NCBI GenBank assembly: GCA_934045905.1
Contig: OW203763.1
Coordinates: 19,288,948-19,352,947 of the forward strand
DNA length: 64,000 nucleotides
Origin: Leuctra nigra
Taxonomy: Eukaryota; Arthropoda; Insecta; Plecoptera; Leuctridae
Direction: 5' to 3'
Shown: positions 1-11,262 of the stretch, piece after piece
Layout: every line of letters begins with the position of its first letter
Numbering within the stretch: position 1 is the stretch's first letter
Translations under genes and position numbers: made by a program
The notes under the pieces: generated by a model
The model's input: the letters and a program-made list of their open reading frames with translations, nothing else
What the model was told of the DNA's origin: nothing
Databases searched by the model: none

Positions 1-396
1 ACAAGTCGAGTGTCAAGAGGGATCTTTCGTGTTCACGTTGGCTCACCACTGACGTTCCTGCGTGTGTCTACAAGTAACTCTTCTAAACTATTAATAAATT
101 ACCTAAACAGTGCTTAAGTCAGGATACGTAGTAAGGGAAGAAAATGTGTTGGTCTATACTTTTTGTTCATCTTTCTGATCAGCTGGTGAGCAGAATCTTA
201 GAAGGGGTGCGTCTACAAAAATAAATAATACAAATGGCGTGATGACGTAAATAACTCGTGTTCAGCGTGTCGATGTTGTCCAGGAATTTCTTTAAGATAA
301 AACAATGCGGGATAGTTATGTCAAGTGTCCTCACAAAACAACCCTATCATGACACTGCCATGAAAAGTTAGGTTAGGGTGCCTGTGAAGCCTGAAC
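1..396 (+). other. 5' flank or 5' UTR of EXT1
   Basis: This is the sequence upstream of the EXT1 start codon. I see no clear TATA box or other core promoter element, and the transcription start cannot be placed. If the stretch is transcribed it carries four short upstream ORFs: ATG at 234 (2 codons then stop), ATG at 242 (2 codons then stop), ATG at 305 (15 codons, ending at 352) and ATG at 360 (3 codons, ending at 371). All end before the main start. The stop TGA at 385-387 is in frame with the main ATG, so the protein does not extend upstream. Confidence 0.5.
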
Positions 397-1307
397 ATGC
401 AGGCGAAAAAGCGCTTTTTACTAGTTTTATTATCGTGTGCATTTTTAGCTTACTGCTATTTTGGTGGATATAGACTGAAAAGTGAACATGTCATTCATCC
501 ACACGAGAATTTAAATTCTTATGTCGATACGAGTGATTTTTTCGACCAAGACTTGGAGGGCTCACCGCATCTTCGGACAGCAAAGTGGTCGAGCGGTGCA
601 TTGTCCAACAATAATCAAAAATGCCGCATGGAAACGTGTTTCGATTTTTCAAAGTGCCGCGGCGATTTTAAAGTTTTCATATATCCACAAGCTGAGGAAA
701 CGGAAGCAACAATTTTGACACCGAGTGCATCATATCAAAAAGTTTTAAATGTGATACAAGAATCAAGATATTACACTACAGATCCTAGTCAAGCATGTAT
801 CTTCATATTAGCTATAGACACGTTAGATCGCGACACTTTATCGTCGGATTATGTGCGAAATGTGCCGTCCCGTTTACAAAAGTCGAGTCTCTGGAACGGT
901 GGCCGCAATCACGTCATCTTTAATCTCTACTCCGGAACTTGGCCCGACTATGCGGAAGACAGTTTGGGCTTCGATCCTGGATTCGCCATCCTTGCCAAAG
1001 CCAGCATGTCTGTTTCGAATTTTCGGCCAGGATTTGACATTTCCATCCCTTTGTTTCATAAAAATCATCCGGAGAAAGGGGGAGAGATCGGTTTCGTTGC
1101 GGGCAACAATTTCCCCGTGTCCAAGAAGTATTTGCTGGCTTTCAAAGGCAAACGTTACGTCCATGGCATCGGTTCGGAAACTAGGAATAGTCTCTATCAT
1201 CTTCACAACGAGAAAGACATGGTGTTGGTCACCACTTGCCGCCATGGGAAGAGCTGGAAGGAACTGAAAGATGAACGCTGTGATGAAGACAATGCAGAGT
1301 ACGATCG
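397..1307 (+). CDS. EXT1: EXT1 (tout-velu) exon 1, N-terminal half of GT47 domain
   Basis: This is the first coding exon of exostosin-1, the Golgi/ER glycosyltransferase that, with EXT2, extends the heparan sulfate chain by adding GlcA and GlcNAc. The exon gives 303 full codons plus two bases of codon 304. Residues 1-5 are a short basic cytosolic tail and about 6-24 form a hydrophobic segment (FLLVLLSCAFLAYCYF), as expected for a type II membrane protein. A stem follows, then a Cys-containing motif (residues 76-87) and the exostosin domain from about residue 90 (FKVFIYPQ). Family motifs are DPSQACIF (129-136), GRNHVIFNLYSGTWPDY (169-185), FRPGFDISIPLF (209-220) and FKGKRY (249-254). The start is set by an in-frame TGA at 385 and an A at -3. 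The exon ends at CG|GTGAGT. The assignment to EXT1 rather than EXT2 or EXTL rests on the IFNLYSGTWPDY block and the exact join to exon 2. Confidence 0.95.
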
Positions 1308-1313
1308 GTGAGT
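1308..1313 (+). other. Splice donor of EXT1 intron 1
   Basis: GTGAGT follows GATCG. This is a near-consensus U2 donor. It splits an arginine codon after its second base (CG|A), which the first base of exon 2 completes. Read-through would hit a stop at once (CGG TGA), which supports the donor. Confidence 0.93.
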
Positions 1314-3097
1314 ACAGAACTTGAGGACTTTCTTACAAGCCCGCTGGTATACGTATTAGAATTATGTTCACGATACCACTGGGCTCTCTGTTTGAATATA
1401 TTATGTTTTTATTTAGCTGCCCTGCTCCATTGGTTATTTTCTTCCAGGCACCTTACAAAATGTGTGTATCTACTCTTGATTTCTTCATGTTAGCTGCAGA
1501 GGAGCCTACTGTTTTAAACTGAACATTATTAGATGAACAGTTATATTATAGGGATAAGTATTTTATTTATTATCTAAGATTGAAATTGTTTGAAGAGCTT
1601 TGACCATCGAGGGAATAAACTTTAGGGAATTAACAGATGTTTGAACAAATAAGATTATTGCTAGTTTGTTCATCAATTTAAAATTTTCAGTCTGTAGGTA
1701 AGTTGTCCTCATTTCAATACCTGCCTACTTGAAAATAACTGATCGATTTGGTCCAATTCTTCGAAACTGTGCGACCTTATCTGTTATCACAAATCAAAGC
1801 AATTATTGACGGTTGATATCTGCTGCTTCTTGGAGGTACCACCTTTCATCCTGGATACTACTGTTCTAGGTATTTCTTTCCGTTGAATACTTCTTATGAA
1901 TCTTGCTAATCCACCCACAATACTTTTCCAATACGTGATGATGACAAATTTGTTTAAATTACAACCTAATTAATACCTAAAATCAGATTTAAATTTAAAT
2001 TGATTACCTACATCAATCAATAAATTACGATATTAAATCAGTCGTGTGGGTAGGTAGGAAACTCATAATTTATCTGTTCGATTGATGCTCCTTGGAAAAA
2101 TATGCAAGATCTTCACAAGCCTAATAATATCAAAAATCTTAAATCTCAAAATCTTAGTAAAATCTTGTAAGTTCGGAAACAATCAATAAGTAGGGGCCCA
2201 ACCCTTTGAAAAATCAGTTTAGGGTATCAAAACTAATTACCAAGATCACCAATAGGTAATAACATTTTTCAGAAAGGCTGGACCGTTTACGATAAATATT
2301 GCTAATTTAATTTCAATTTTTAAAAATCTTCAGTAGGTAACGATGACTCAACCATTCAACTACCCCCATTCACGTGTTCATTTTATTTATTTAGTTTTCA
2401 CTTTATTTTGTGACTGTGAATTTCTTTGACAGTCGGTAGACGGAAGGTAATCGGCGGCCTTGCGAATAGCAATGTGCAGTCCTCATCACTAGGGCATCGT
2501 CTGAGGTCTGAGGAGACTGTCACGTCATGCCGACTGCCTGCCACGGAACCTTGACCCCATTCAAAACTCAACACTCGCACGGTCCTTTCTTCCTTGGGTC
2601 AATCAGCGTTCATTCCCAACAGTTCACGTGTCCATTCCGAGTCCGACGGTCGATCGGATTTAATTGCTAGCCGAGGTTTCAGGAATATTTGATGAGACGT
2701 TTTGATGTCTTACCATGTGTCAGTTTGAGAACCATTTAGACACCATTAGCACATTATACTCTGTGCTTGGCATTAGCGCATTGCGCAAGAAAATATACAG
2801 ACACTGATCGAACTGTGTTTTGCCAATGGTCACATAACATTGTTCTATTAGTATTGGCGATAGGGACATTATTACGACACTAAGCCTATATGTCTTGGAA
2901 AATCTGTGCGTTTTCAAAACATTTTTAATCCAATTACTTAATATTACAGAGGTGGTGTTCCAATGGGTCTGTGTGGGATACATAAGATACTAAGCTTTAA
3001 AAGAACACCTACCTAAATCGAAAACAAGTCTTACGGAAGATTACTAGAAGGTGTTACCTACATTACATAAATAAAATAATAAATAGGCTTCACCTTG
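1314..3097. other. Intron stretch with nothing recognised
   Basis: AT-rich sequence without long open frames, tandem arrays or transposon ends that I could recognise. A more GC-rich patch around 2430-2660 has a 60-codon frame on the minus strand with no family resemblance. Confidence 0.5.
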
Positions 3098-3150
3098 TCA
3101 AAAGTCCACTAAGAAGTAGTACTACTTCTTAGGTATTGAGGGACTTTTGA
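3098..3150. repeat. Perfect 24-bp palindrome inside a second inverted repeat
   Basis: Positions 3109-3132 form a perfect palindrome with half-site CTAAGAAGTAGT. It is enclosed by a 10-bp inverted repeat, TCAAAAGTCC at 3098-3107 and its complement at 3141-3150. The whole could fold as a two-part hairpin. AGGCTT also occurs on both outer sides, in direct orientation. It may be a small foldback remnant. Confidence 0.75.
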
Positions 3151-5550
3151 AGGCTTACAAGTAGGTACCTAGTAAAAGCGCATAAATAATATAAGTGATG
3201 GCGCCTTATGAGTGAATTTTATTTCCTTCAGTCGTGGTGTATATTATTGGTGTTACATTACGTACCTACGTCTATTTTCTTACGAAATTCAGATGGTTTA
3301 AATTTCAAGTATTCAAAGTATAAGCAATGTTTTGTAAGTGTAACTGAAAGATTATCATTCAAGGAATTGTATTTTTTATCATATTAATACTCTGAAAAAT
3401 GTACCTATAATTAATCTCCAGATCAGGAATCGGGATTACATGTCATTTGTTTATTTAGACACCTTGGTCATGACCAATAATAATTAGGTAGTTGATTTTT
3501 GGTGAAAAATTGTATCTATGCATTTTCTTGTCTCGCTGGGTGCCGTATGAAATGTATTAAAAATGTGCCAAGTGATAACCCTAAGTTTGTCTTTCATCTA
3601 ATCGTGATTGAAATTTGAGATCAATTGGTCAACGGGTTCCGTTTCCAATCGCATCGGAAATTTCATCGTTTTACGCGGATTTGTTGAATAACTGGCGCAT
3701 AATTAAGGCACGAAGCAAAAATGAAAAAGTGCTACCTACTAATATACAATCAGACTGATCATGTGAACATCCTATCAAACTTACACCCACTTATGAAATA
3801 ATTTTTCTCCTTCAATGTGCTAAACCGGCCGAGCGCTTGCACCACCTTTTTAGCACCCCCTCCCCTTTTTGTGTAATTGTTGTTATTACTGAATACTGAC
3901 GTTTCGATTTTGAGCTACATTTGTGCCGTCAAAATTATTGCTTGTGGTAAACTCTAATGGTGTGCTGATAGCGAACGAAGTAGGACGGCATAAAAAATCA
4001 CCTGGAATAAATAGTGAAATATCTTTCAAGAGGGTGCTGGGCTGTGTTCGGGATCCACCCCCGTTTGCGTTTTAGAGATGGCGGGAGAATAGCACAAACG
4101 ATACTTTTGACAGCATAATCTTGCACAAAATTTAGCACGACCGACCCAAAGACATTATTCCAAAAGGGTGTGCTAATATCCCGTTTAAAAATGTGCGCTA
4201 TCCAAATTGTTCAACATCTCTTGTTATTCGGACGTTTGACCTACTAGAAGACAATTGGCAATGTTTCGACTACAAATTGAAATGTCATTCCTCAGAGGCC
4301 CCCTTTATCCCTAGTCTGTATCTCAGGGCAAACGCTCCGCCATTCCAATGCCATGCTTCTTGCTCTCTATACCACAATCATTTACTCCTTTCTTGCCTCT
4401 AAAACAATGACTAAACTGAAGGCTTTTTAGAATGAGATGATAATGATAATGAATAATTGGTACCAATTAACGAAGTTTCAATTGGCGCAATAAGTTTTTC
4501 ACTGGTTATTTATTGTGTGATTACATTTGTAATTATCTATAATACCATTTGCATCGTTAAGCGTTATTACTACACCTACATTCTTCCCAAGGTGAAGTAT
4601 TACTGCTGTCCTATTATTACCTCATGGCTGTTGCAAATCTTTCGTCTCACCACAACTGAATATAAACTTTGCCGTTAAAATTTAATCCGAATTGATTTTA
4701 ATTTGTAACCAAATTTCCATCTACTGATTTCAGCTAATGAATGTCTACCTACACAGGGTGTGCTTGGGGGGTGGGTGTGAAGGGGGTGAAGTGTTTGAGT
4801 GCGCTAGTGGGTGGGTGTAATATACTAGACCCTAAGCGTAGATTCTTCGAAGGACGCATGCGGAACTTTTAAATCTGTTTTTATTTTATTATTTTGCCTT
4901 CCACATAATGGAATTTTTTGAAAGTATCGCTTCAGTAGCCTACACTTAATTTAAACTCTCTAATCTATGTATAATACCCTCCTAAACTAAAGTACTTTTG
5001 GGTGGTCGTGCACCAGACTTTCCAAAGCATAGTAAGTTTTGTGATGTGGCTTTATTTCAATTCGCGATAACGAATAATACGAGGTCGTAAAGTAGTGTCT
5101 GAATTGCATGTACGACGCGATATTATTAGAAAAAGTCAATTATTTGAATACACAAACTAAAAATCTTTGATGTAATATCAGTGTGTTCTCTCCTTTGCGA
5201 AGTGCAGTCATACTATGTATAGTAGAGTGAGGCTGAGGAGGAGGAGGTAAGAGCGGAGGGCAAATTAACGACGTACAGTTTCTTGAAAGTACAAACTCAT
5301 TAATACTCAATTGTTGTTTTAGTACTGTGTTCCGAGAAAATTTTGTCAAAGACGCACATTTTCCTGATTGTTGATTATTTTTAATTTTAAAATAACGGTG
5401 CGAAAAGTTCCGAACAAAGGGAGCAAGTAATCTCGTAAGCGGAAGGCTTTCGAAAAGCGATGTTTATATTTTCCAGCTGTTTAAACACTTCGCTATGCTT
5501 GATGCTCTTTGCACGCAAACAGCTCTAGCGTTCTCGGTGTTTCCGATGAC
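3151..5550. other. Intron stretch; one G-rich patch, no gene
   Basis: No gene is visible. A G-rich patch near 4755-4820 has several runs of three to six G and could form a G-quadruplex on the plus strand. The open frames at 4193-4402 and 4457-4678 are short and match nothing I know. Confidence 0.5.
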
Positions 5551-5975
5551 ATGAATACCAGTAGCAGGTACCTCGACATAAGAGCTGTTCATGAATACCA
5601 GTAGCACGTACCTCGACATAAGAGCTGTTCATGAATACCAGTAGCAGGTACCTCGACATAAGAGCTGTTCATGAATACCAGTAGCAGATACCTCGACATT
5701 AGAGCTGTTCATGAATACCAGTAGCAGGTACCTCGACATAAGAGCTGTTCATGAATACCAGTAGCAGGTACCTCGACATAAGAGCTGTTCATGAATACCA
5801 GTAGCAGGTACCTCGACATAAGAGCTGTTCATGAATACCAGTAGCAGGTACCTCGACATAAGAACTGTTCATGAATACCAGTAGCAGATACCTCGACATA
5901 AGAGCTGTTCATGAATACCAGTAGCAAGTACCTCGACATAAGAGCTGTTCATGAATACCAGTAGGTACCTCGACA
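5551..5975. repeat. 40-bp minisatellite, about 10.6 copies
   Basis: Ten head-to-tail 40-bp units start at 5551, 5591, 5631 and so on to 5911, followed by a shortened copy at 5951-5975. Each unit begins ATGAATACCAGTAGCAGG and carries a TACCTCGACA block and GAGCTGTTC. Units differ by only single-base changes, such as CAGG, CACG, CAGA or CAAG before TACC. The last copy lost three bases (GCA). Most units contain the palindrome GGTACC. Confidence 0.97.
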
Positions 5976-6152
5976 ATTTGTTTGCGATATCATCCGTCAA
6001 GCGTTGTCATCATTGTTTCTCGATCTCTCAGTTTCAAGCTATGCTCAACAAAGAGCACTAGACTAGAACCGTAACTTGCTGGTGGCAGGTTTAGAAATGC
6101 ATGATTTGCTTACAATGGCGGGCTCAAGACGTCAACCCTACCGCGACGTGTT

Positions 6153-6640
6153 GGGGGGGGGGGGGGGGGAGGGAGGGGTGTGAAGGGTGTAATATCCTTG
6201 ATACGTATGTTTGTAGCCAATCGGTGCGAAATCCGACTTACTATTGTGCATAATTTTTTTACCAAGTAATCTCTCCCTTCTCAGCAACTGGAACGTTGCA
6301 CCAAGGTTTTTTGGAAAAGGTTGGGAGAAAGAGGAATAGTGAAGGGGTTGGGGGGAGTGAAGAAAGAAGGAAAGGAGTTATTTTTTTTCCGCTGTCTGTC
6401 TCGGATACAAGAGCAGGAGGGCGCTTATCATGGCGCTTGACGGCGCTCGAACCCCGGAGCCGAGAAAGACGGGGGGGCTCTTGAAAACCAGTGAAGCAGG
6501 TCAAAAGAGGTCACCGACAAAAGATTCAAAACTTCATTCTAATGTCGTGGAGAGGGGGGGGGGATGTGTGAGAGAGGGAGAGAGCTAAGAAAGAGAGAGA
6601 AAACGTGAGGTGGAGGAGGAGATTGTTTTCAAATTTGGTT
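6153..6640. repeat. Poly-G run followed by purine-rich tracts
   Basis: A run of 17 G lies at 6153-6169 and is followed by GAGGGAGGGG. Purine-rich blocks at about 6310-6376 and 6540-6625 are mostly A and G on the plus strand, with a 10-G run at 6554-6563 and GA repeats. The plus and minus open frames at 6259-6504 are products of this composition, not genes. Confidence 0.85.
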
Positions 6641-7120
6641 GACAAGAGTTCCAGTAAAAGAACGCTCCGCTGCTCTGCGAGGAGCACTCTAGAGAGAAAA
6701 TACAGCCCATTAAGAATCTGTAATTATCCGTAAAATGTAATTCCTGAAGTACATAAAAGTGTTATACAAATAACTTTTTTCGCCCACTTTCCACCGGCGC
6801 TACATAGAGACATTTTATAGCGCCTAGCGCCTCTGTTGTGAAATCAAGTTTTCTCGTTTAAAATAGATTGAAATTGAAAGCTTTTGGATGGTAACTTACA
6901 TGCCATAAAACCCTGTATAAAGCTTAGAAGAAGCGCTTGTGCGAATACCGAGGTGTGTTGTGTTTTCTTTTGAAACTAGTAGCGGGGGCGAAGTTGACGG
7001 TAGAATTTCATCGGAAGAAAAACTGAACAACCCAATTTTCGGATAACATAAACTGAATTGATATTTGATTATCAACAAATTAAGTGATATTCTATCAGAT
7101 GTGTTTCTTGTTGGTGCTAA
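6641..7120. other. Intron stretch with nothing recognised
   Basis: Mixed AT-rich sequence. The open frame on the minus strand at 6896-7156 overlaps the next G-rich patch and resembles no known family. Confidence 0.45.
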
Positions 7121-7143
7121 GGGTGAGGGGGGGAGGGGGGAGG
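7121..7143 (+). repeat. Short G-rich tract, possible G-quadruplex
   Basis: GGGTGA, a run of seven G, an A, then six G and AGG give four G-tracts within 23 bases. This fits the usual quadruplex pattern on the plus strand. Folding is inferred only. Confidence 0.6.
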
Positions 7144-10009
7144 CTTGAAAAATCACGCATATTTATACTCGTATAAAAAGGACGGACAAGTCGTGTATAA
7201 ATAGCGATATCAGAAAGAGGCGAGCCGCCAAGTAGATAAATACATGGGGCAAAGTACATTTCATTTTATTTTTCATTGTAACCAATTTTATTAAATGGAA
7301 TTGGCATGTAAGAAAGACATTTAAAAAAAAATCGAATAGTACCAACAACATGCAACTGAGTTTCTTCGAAATATATTGAAATAAAATTATGAAATATACA
7401 GTATCGGACACATGTTTGCTCAACAAGTTCTGGTATGGATTTGACGTGTTATGATTGATTGTGATATGGAAAATTATTCCGGCTTCTGGGACTGCAGTTG
7501 CACTTTATGGGCACCCAATGCGAAGTTCCCTACGTTTTTCTATGTTTCATTGTCTAGTCTAGTTATATAAGTTCTTCGTTCCCTGCTCTGTATGACTATT
7601 ATTAGTTACATATGTTCCGGCCTATGCGACCACATATTATTTCCTGTGGCTCGACGTAAATGAGACTTCATAGTAAACCATAAACATTGAGTGGTTCTTG
7701 CAGTATTCAATCCAATTTAAGGAGGAGAACATAATATATTTCGAGGGATGCGCAACACACCAATAATACATTCATACTATAAGTAGGCTACATTAGACTT
7801 GGGCTTTTACTATACTAGTGTAAAGTAAATTTCCGTATTGCTATTTGTTGCTCCATTTGAAAATCACAATAATTTGCAGATTTCTGTGCCCCTATCTAAT
7901 TAGTAACTCACATTACAAATTCTCCAAGGGCTAGTTTAGTATTAACCGCCATTTATTTTCAACTACCTACCGATGAAATTCTGGAATTGAATATAAATTC
8001 TACTTATACCTGTTCCACGTTATTTCCATGTTCGTAGTTTGTGTAGTATTTGGTTTGATTTGATTCCCAGTGGATATTCTCTGCACGCTCAAATGACCCC
8101 CGCCCCAACTAATGTAGCAAACAGAAAATGAGGGCCATTATTCGATCATTATACCCCGAGGAAGTTTAGGGAAGTGAAATTGATTTCGAAATTTATGTGA
8201 TTTCGTAACTCTCGTGAATGTCTTTTTTCACTGGGTGCAATTCCGGATTTCTTGGGTTGTTTCGGTTTTTATTTGATCAATACGTGTTGCCTTATGATAA
8301 GTCAAGGTAGTGGATTATCACACGGAATCGTAATCATATTCAAGACCTGTCTCCGCCTCTTCGATACTCTCACCTTATTCTACAACCAGGTAGAAAACAT
8401 TTTCTAGGAAACAGGACAGTGATGCATGAGTACCGAAAATAAACTTAGTCAAAGGCTCTACACTAATTAAGGGATGTAATTCTTTCATTTGTATCTCTTA
8501 TAAATTCGACCAGCCCATTTGAAATTCTCCCCTACCCACCCCTAAAGGGAACACAATGATAGAAGAGATGTTATATTTAATTTCAATTCCAAATTCCCTT
8601 TATTTATGTTCTCCAGCTTTTGAACAAGGAAATCAAGGTTATTAATTAACAAAATAAATAGAGAGGCTACTCCCACTTAAGTGGTGTTGTGCGTGGGCCT
8701 GCCTAATTTGTAGATAAGATTGTATCTATCAGATTATGAACTAATTACATAATGTACAATAATTAAGATATTGGGAATATAGATACAAGTCGAAGTGTCA
8801 GAGTGAATTTTAAGATTAAAACGCAGCAAGCGCTCTGATATCTAAAAATATGAATTAAAATATTGTAAAACAGATAAACTTAAAATTAGCATTTGATATG
8901 ATAATTGTGATCTCAATAACTAGATCATGGGTGACTTGATAATGATAATGGATAGTCCTCGATTCCAAAATGGGGTAAATGTTTGATAGATTGTTATTTT
9001 AACTTTTGTTCCTCCACTGACGAGTGACGTCACTGCCGTTTACATTCTCTTTGACTCTTATAAGGGTGAAATACTATGCGGACTGACGTGGTTCTCTTCT
9101 CTACAGTCCTGTAGCAGCATGCATTGTTGCAGTCATTGTTTACTCAGGCTGTCTAGCGACGGGACTGTCCTTATTCCATATCTTCAACCTCCTGAAGATG
9201 GAATCATGGCCTTCTACGCCAATCATGTTTATCTAGATCCTGCCCTTCCTTATTGTGCAATAGAATAAACAAAATCTAAATAATTTGAACAATGATAATG
9301 TTGCACTATTTAATCTAAGTTCATGATGTAGATCTTTTTACACAGTCTACCTAAGTATCAAGTCAAACGTATAAAATTCCACCCAGATCAAATCAATCAA
9401 TCAAAAACTAAAAAAATATTTCCTTACTCATTTTTAATGCGAATAGGTGTCGTTTTTTTGTCGAGTTTAGATTTATGACGATTTTTATGAATATGATTTC
9501 TTTTTCTTCAAAACGTCGCTCGCTTATAAATTGTAGACCTTGAACCCAACCAATATTAATTTTAAAACTGCGGATGGCATTTCCCAGTTAAGACATAAAC
9601 AATTATCTATTCTCATTCTCATTTCCATTTTATACATATGCATTGTCTTCAGATTATCGTATGATTCTCTGAAAGGTATTTCTTCTTTTAGACATGCAAT
9701 ATTCTATGACGTTGATGATATACTGTATGGATAGGTGGCCGTGCATAATGATCATGCCACATTTAGAATGCAATTCTGCATTATAACTGCCGATGTGTGT
9801 GTATTATCATGCTGTGTCTTGTGTCGTATTATAGCTGAAGTTGACATTCTACGTCACAAGGCGTAAGTAATTCATCCAGGTTATATTCGTAATATATTCG
9901 TATATTCGCTCGGCTGTACCATTTAGCCTAATGTACTGGTTTAATTATTATTTCGGTTATTTTTCAATTAGGCTACGACGAATGAATTAAAAGTTAGTCA
10001 AATAATAGA
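7144..10009. other. Intron stretch with nothing recognised
   Basis: AT-rich sequence with no tandem array or element ends that I can define. A block of more balanced composition at about 8995-9240 has no open frame of note. Confidence 0.45.
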
Positions 10010-10100
10010 GAACCTCCCCCACATTTACCTAACGACCGAGGGAAACCTTGAAAAATCCTCAGCCAGGAAAAACAGCCGTATGGATCGAATTCGGAATCAC
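10010..10100 (-). mobile_element. tRNA-derived SINE fragment (minus strand)
   Basis: Read on the minus strand this stretch has a degenerate RNA polymerase III B box (GAATTCGATCC), then CGGCTGTTTTTCCTGGC, TGAGG and TTTCCCTCGGTCG. The same order of blocks is seen in the SINE copies at 13915 and 51970. The upstream A-box region and the 3' part are missing or too diverged to place. Confidence 0.7.
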
Positions 10101-10655
10101 CAGAGTTCTGTTGTTCCCATTATTTCTGTTATTCATCAAACTTCTGAGACACAATTACATATTTATTAAAATTTAATTGTTCGAACACAATTCTAAGATT
10201 CCCACAATTGTGATGGTTATTTCGACAGGGGCCTAATAGTACGTATGGTTTTCATCATTTCTGTTTGTATAACTAAGATTCTGCAAATAAGTGATTTATA
10301 CGCACGATGTTTTTACCACACCAACCACATACTTCTAAGAACAGAGAGAGCGGTTAAAAAACACAGATTTCGCAATCAACCTACACACTGGTTATTATTG
10401 TCATAGTCAAGTACCTAGGTATATTTTAATTGCGGTTTTTTCGTTGATTTCGCAACCATTCTTTTGAATGAGTTGAAGAGTCAGGGTCATGTCAGGGTCA
10501 TCTGTCAGGAGTTCTGAGATAGGATGTGTGATTGATCATTTCTTTTATCAAGTGTTCTTCGAGAAAGGAAAAAGCCTTTCTGATGTTGCATTTACGATAT
10601 CGGATTTAATTACACAGAACAACAATAGGTTACCATAAGATGGTATTCGAATTTC
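10101..10655. other. Intron stretch with nothing recognised
   Basis: AT-rich sequence between two SINE pieces. A short direct repeat, GTCAGGGTCAT, occurs near 10480-10502. No gene is visible. Confidence 0.45.
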
Positions 10656-10750
10656 GAATAGGCCACGACCGCCTCCTTCCCACCTTCCATCCTTACCTAC
10701 TCTTCACCATCATCTCCCAATCATCATCATAATCATTATTATGCCCATCA
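10656..10750 (+). mobile_element. SINE 3' body with ATC-rich tail
   Basis: The block GAATAGGCCACGACC then GCCTCCTTCCCACC matches the body of the SINE copies at 15135 (plus) and 52918 (minus). It is followed by an ATCATCATCATAATC type tail that recurs at 13720 and 36150. The tRNA-like head is absent, so this is a 5'-truncated copy. Confidence 0.72.
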
Positions 10751-11057
10751 TTATTATTATGCATTATTATGAGAAATATCCTGTTTTTGTCTGCGTAAGG
10801 TATCACATCACAGATTTACAAAATATCTTCGAAAACCCAAATTTGAATAGAAAAGGGCAAAAAATAGATTGTAAAATATATTTTATACCTATTTTGTATT
10901 TCTCCCAAGATTTCGATTCAAGAAAAAGGAATGTAAGAAATTCTCTGAATCTGGCACAAAAACGAAACCTTCGTCAATTTTTACGTATAAATACATTAAA
11001 AAATCGGGATATAATTATGATGATGTCGTGGACGTTTTCGGAACCATCGGGTGATTC

Positions 11058-11181
11058 CATGGCAGTGGTGACGGTTTGTCGGAACAATGACGGTGTGTTG
11101 GAACAATGACGGTGTGTTGGAACAATGACGGTTTGTCGGAACAATGACGGTGTGTTGGAACAAACCGTCACCACTGCCATG
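11058..11181. repeat. 22-bp inverted repeat enclosing five 19-bp tandem repeats
   Basis: The arms at 11058-11079 and 11160-11181 are perfect reverse complements (outer end CATGGCAGTGG). Between and partly inside them are five 19-bp units (11069-11163) beginning TGACGGT and ending GGAACAA. Units come in two forms (TTGTCGG or GTGTTGG) in the order A B B A B. A 12-bp direct repeat, ATAATTATGATG, occurs at 11011-11022 and 11187-11198, but it is not placed symmetrically, so it is not clearly a target duplication. Stop-free frames on both strands here are by-products. Confidence 0.93.
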
Positions 11182-11198
11182 CAACCATAATTATGATG

Positions 11199-11262
11199 TT
11201 TTTTTTGTCTGGGGCTTAACGTCGCACTGGTCTGCAGCGAGGCTAATGGCGACGGATGAATG
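11199..11262 (-). mobile_element. SINE 3' end (minus strand)
   Basis: Read on the minus strand this has a block GTGCGACGTTAA followed by a short A-rich run. The same GTGCGACGTTAA occurs at the 3' end of the SINE at 51970-52200. Only the tail of the copy is recognisable. Confidence 0.55.

Noticed and set aside
11011..11198. 12-bp direct repeats ATAATTATGATG as a target duplication around the hairpin
   Set aside because: Distances to the two arms are very unequal (35 and 5 bp), and the motif is low-complexity and shared with SINE tails.
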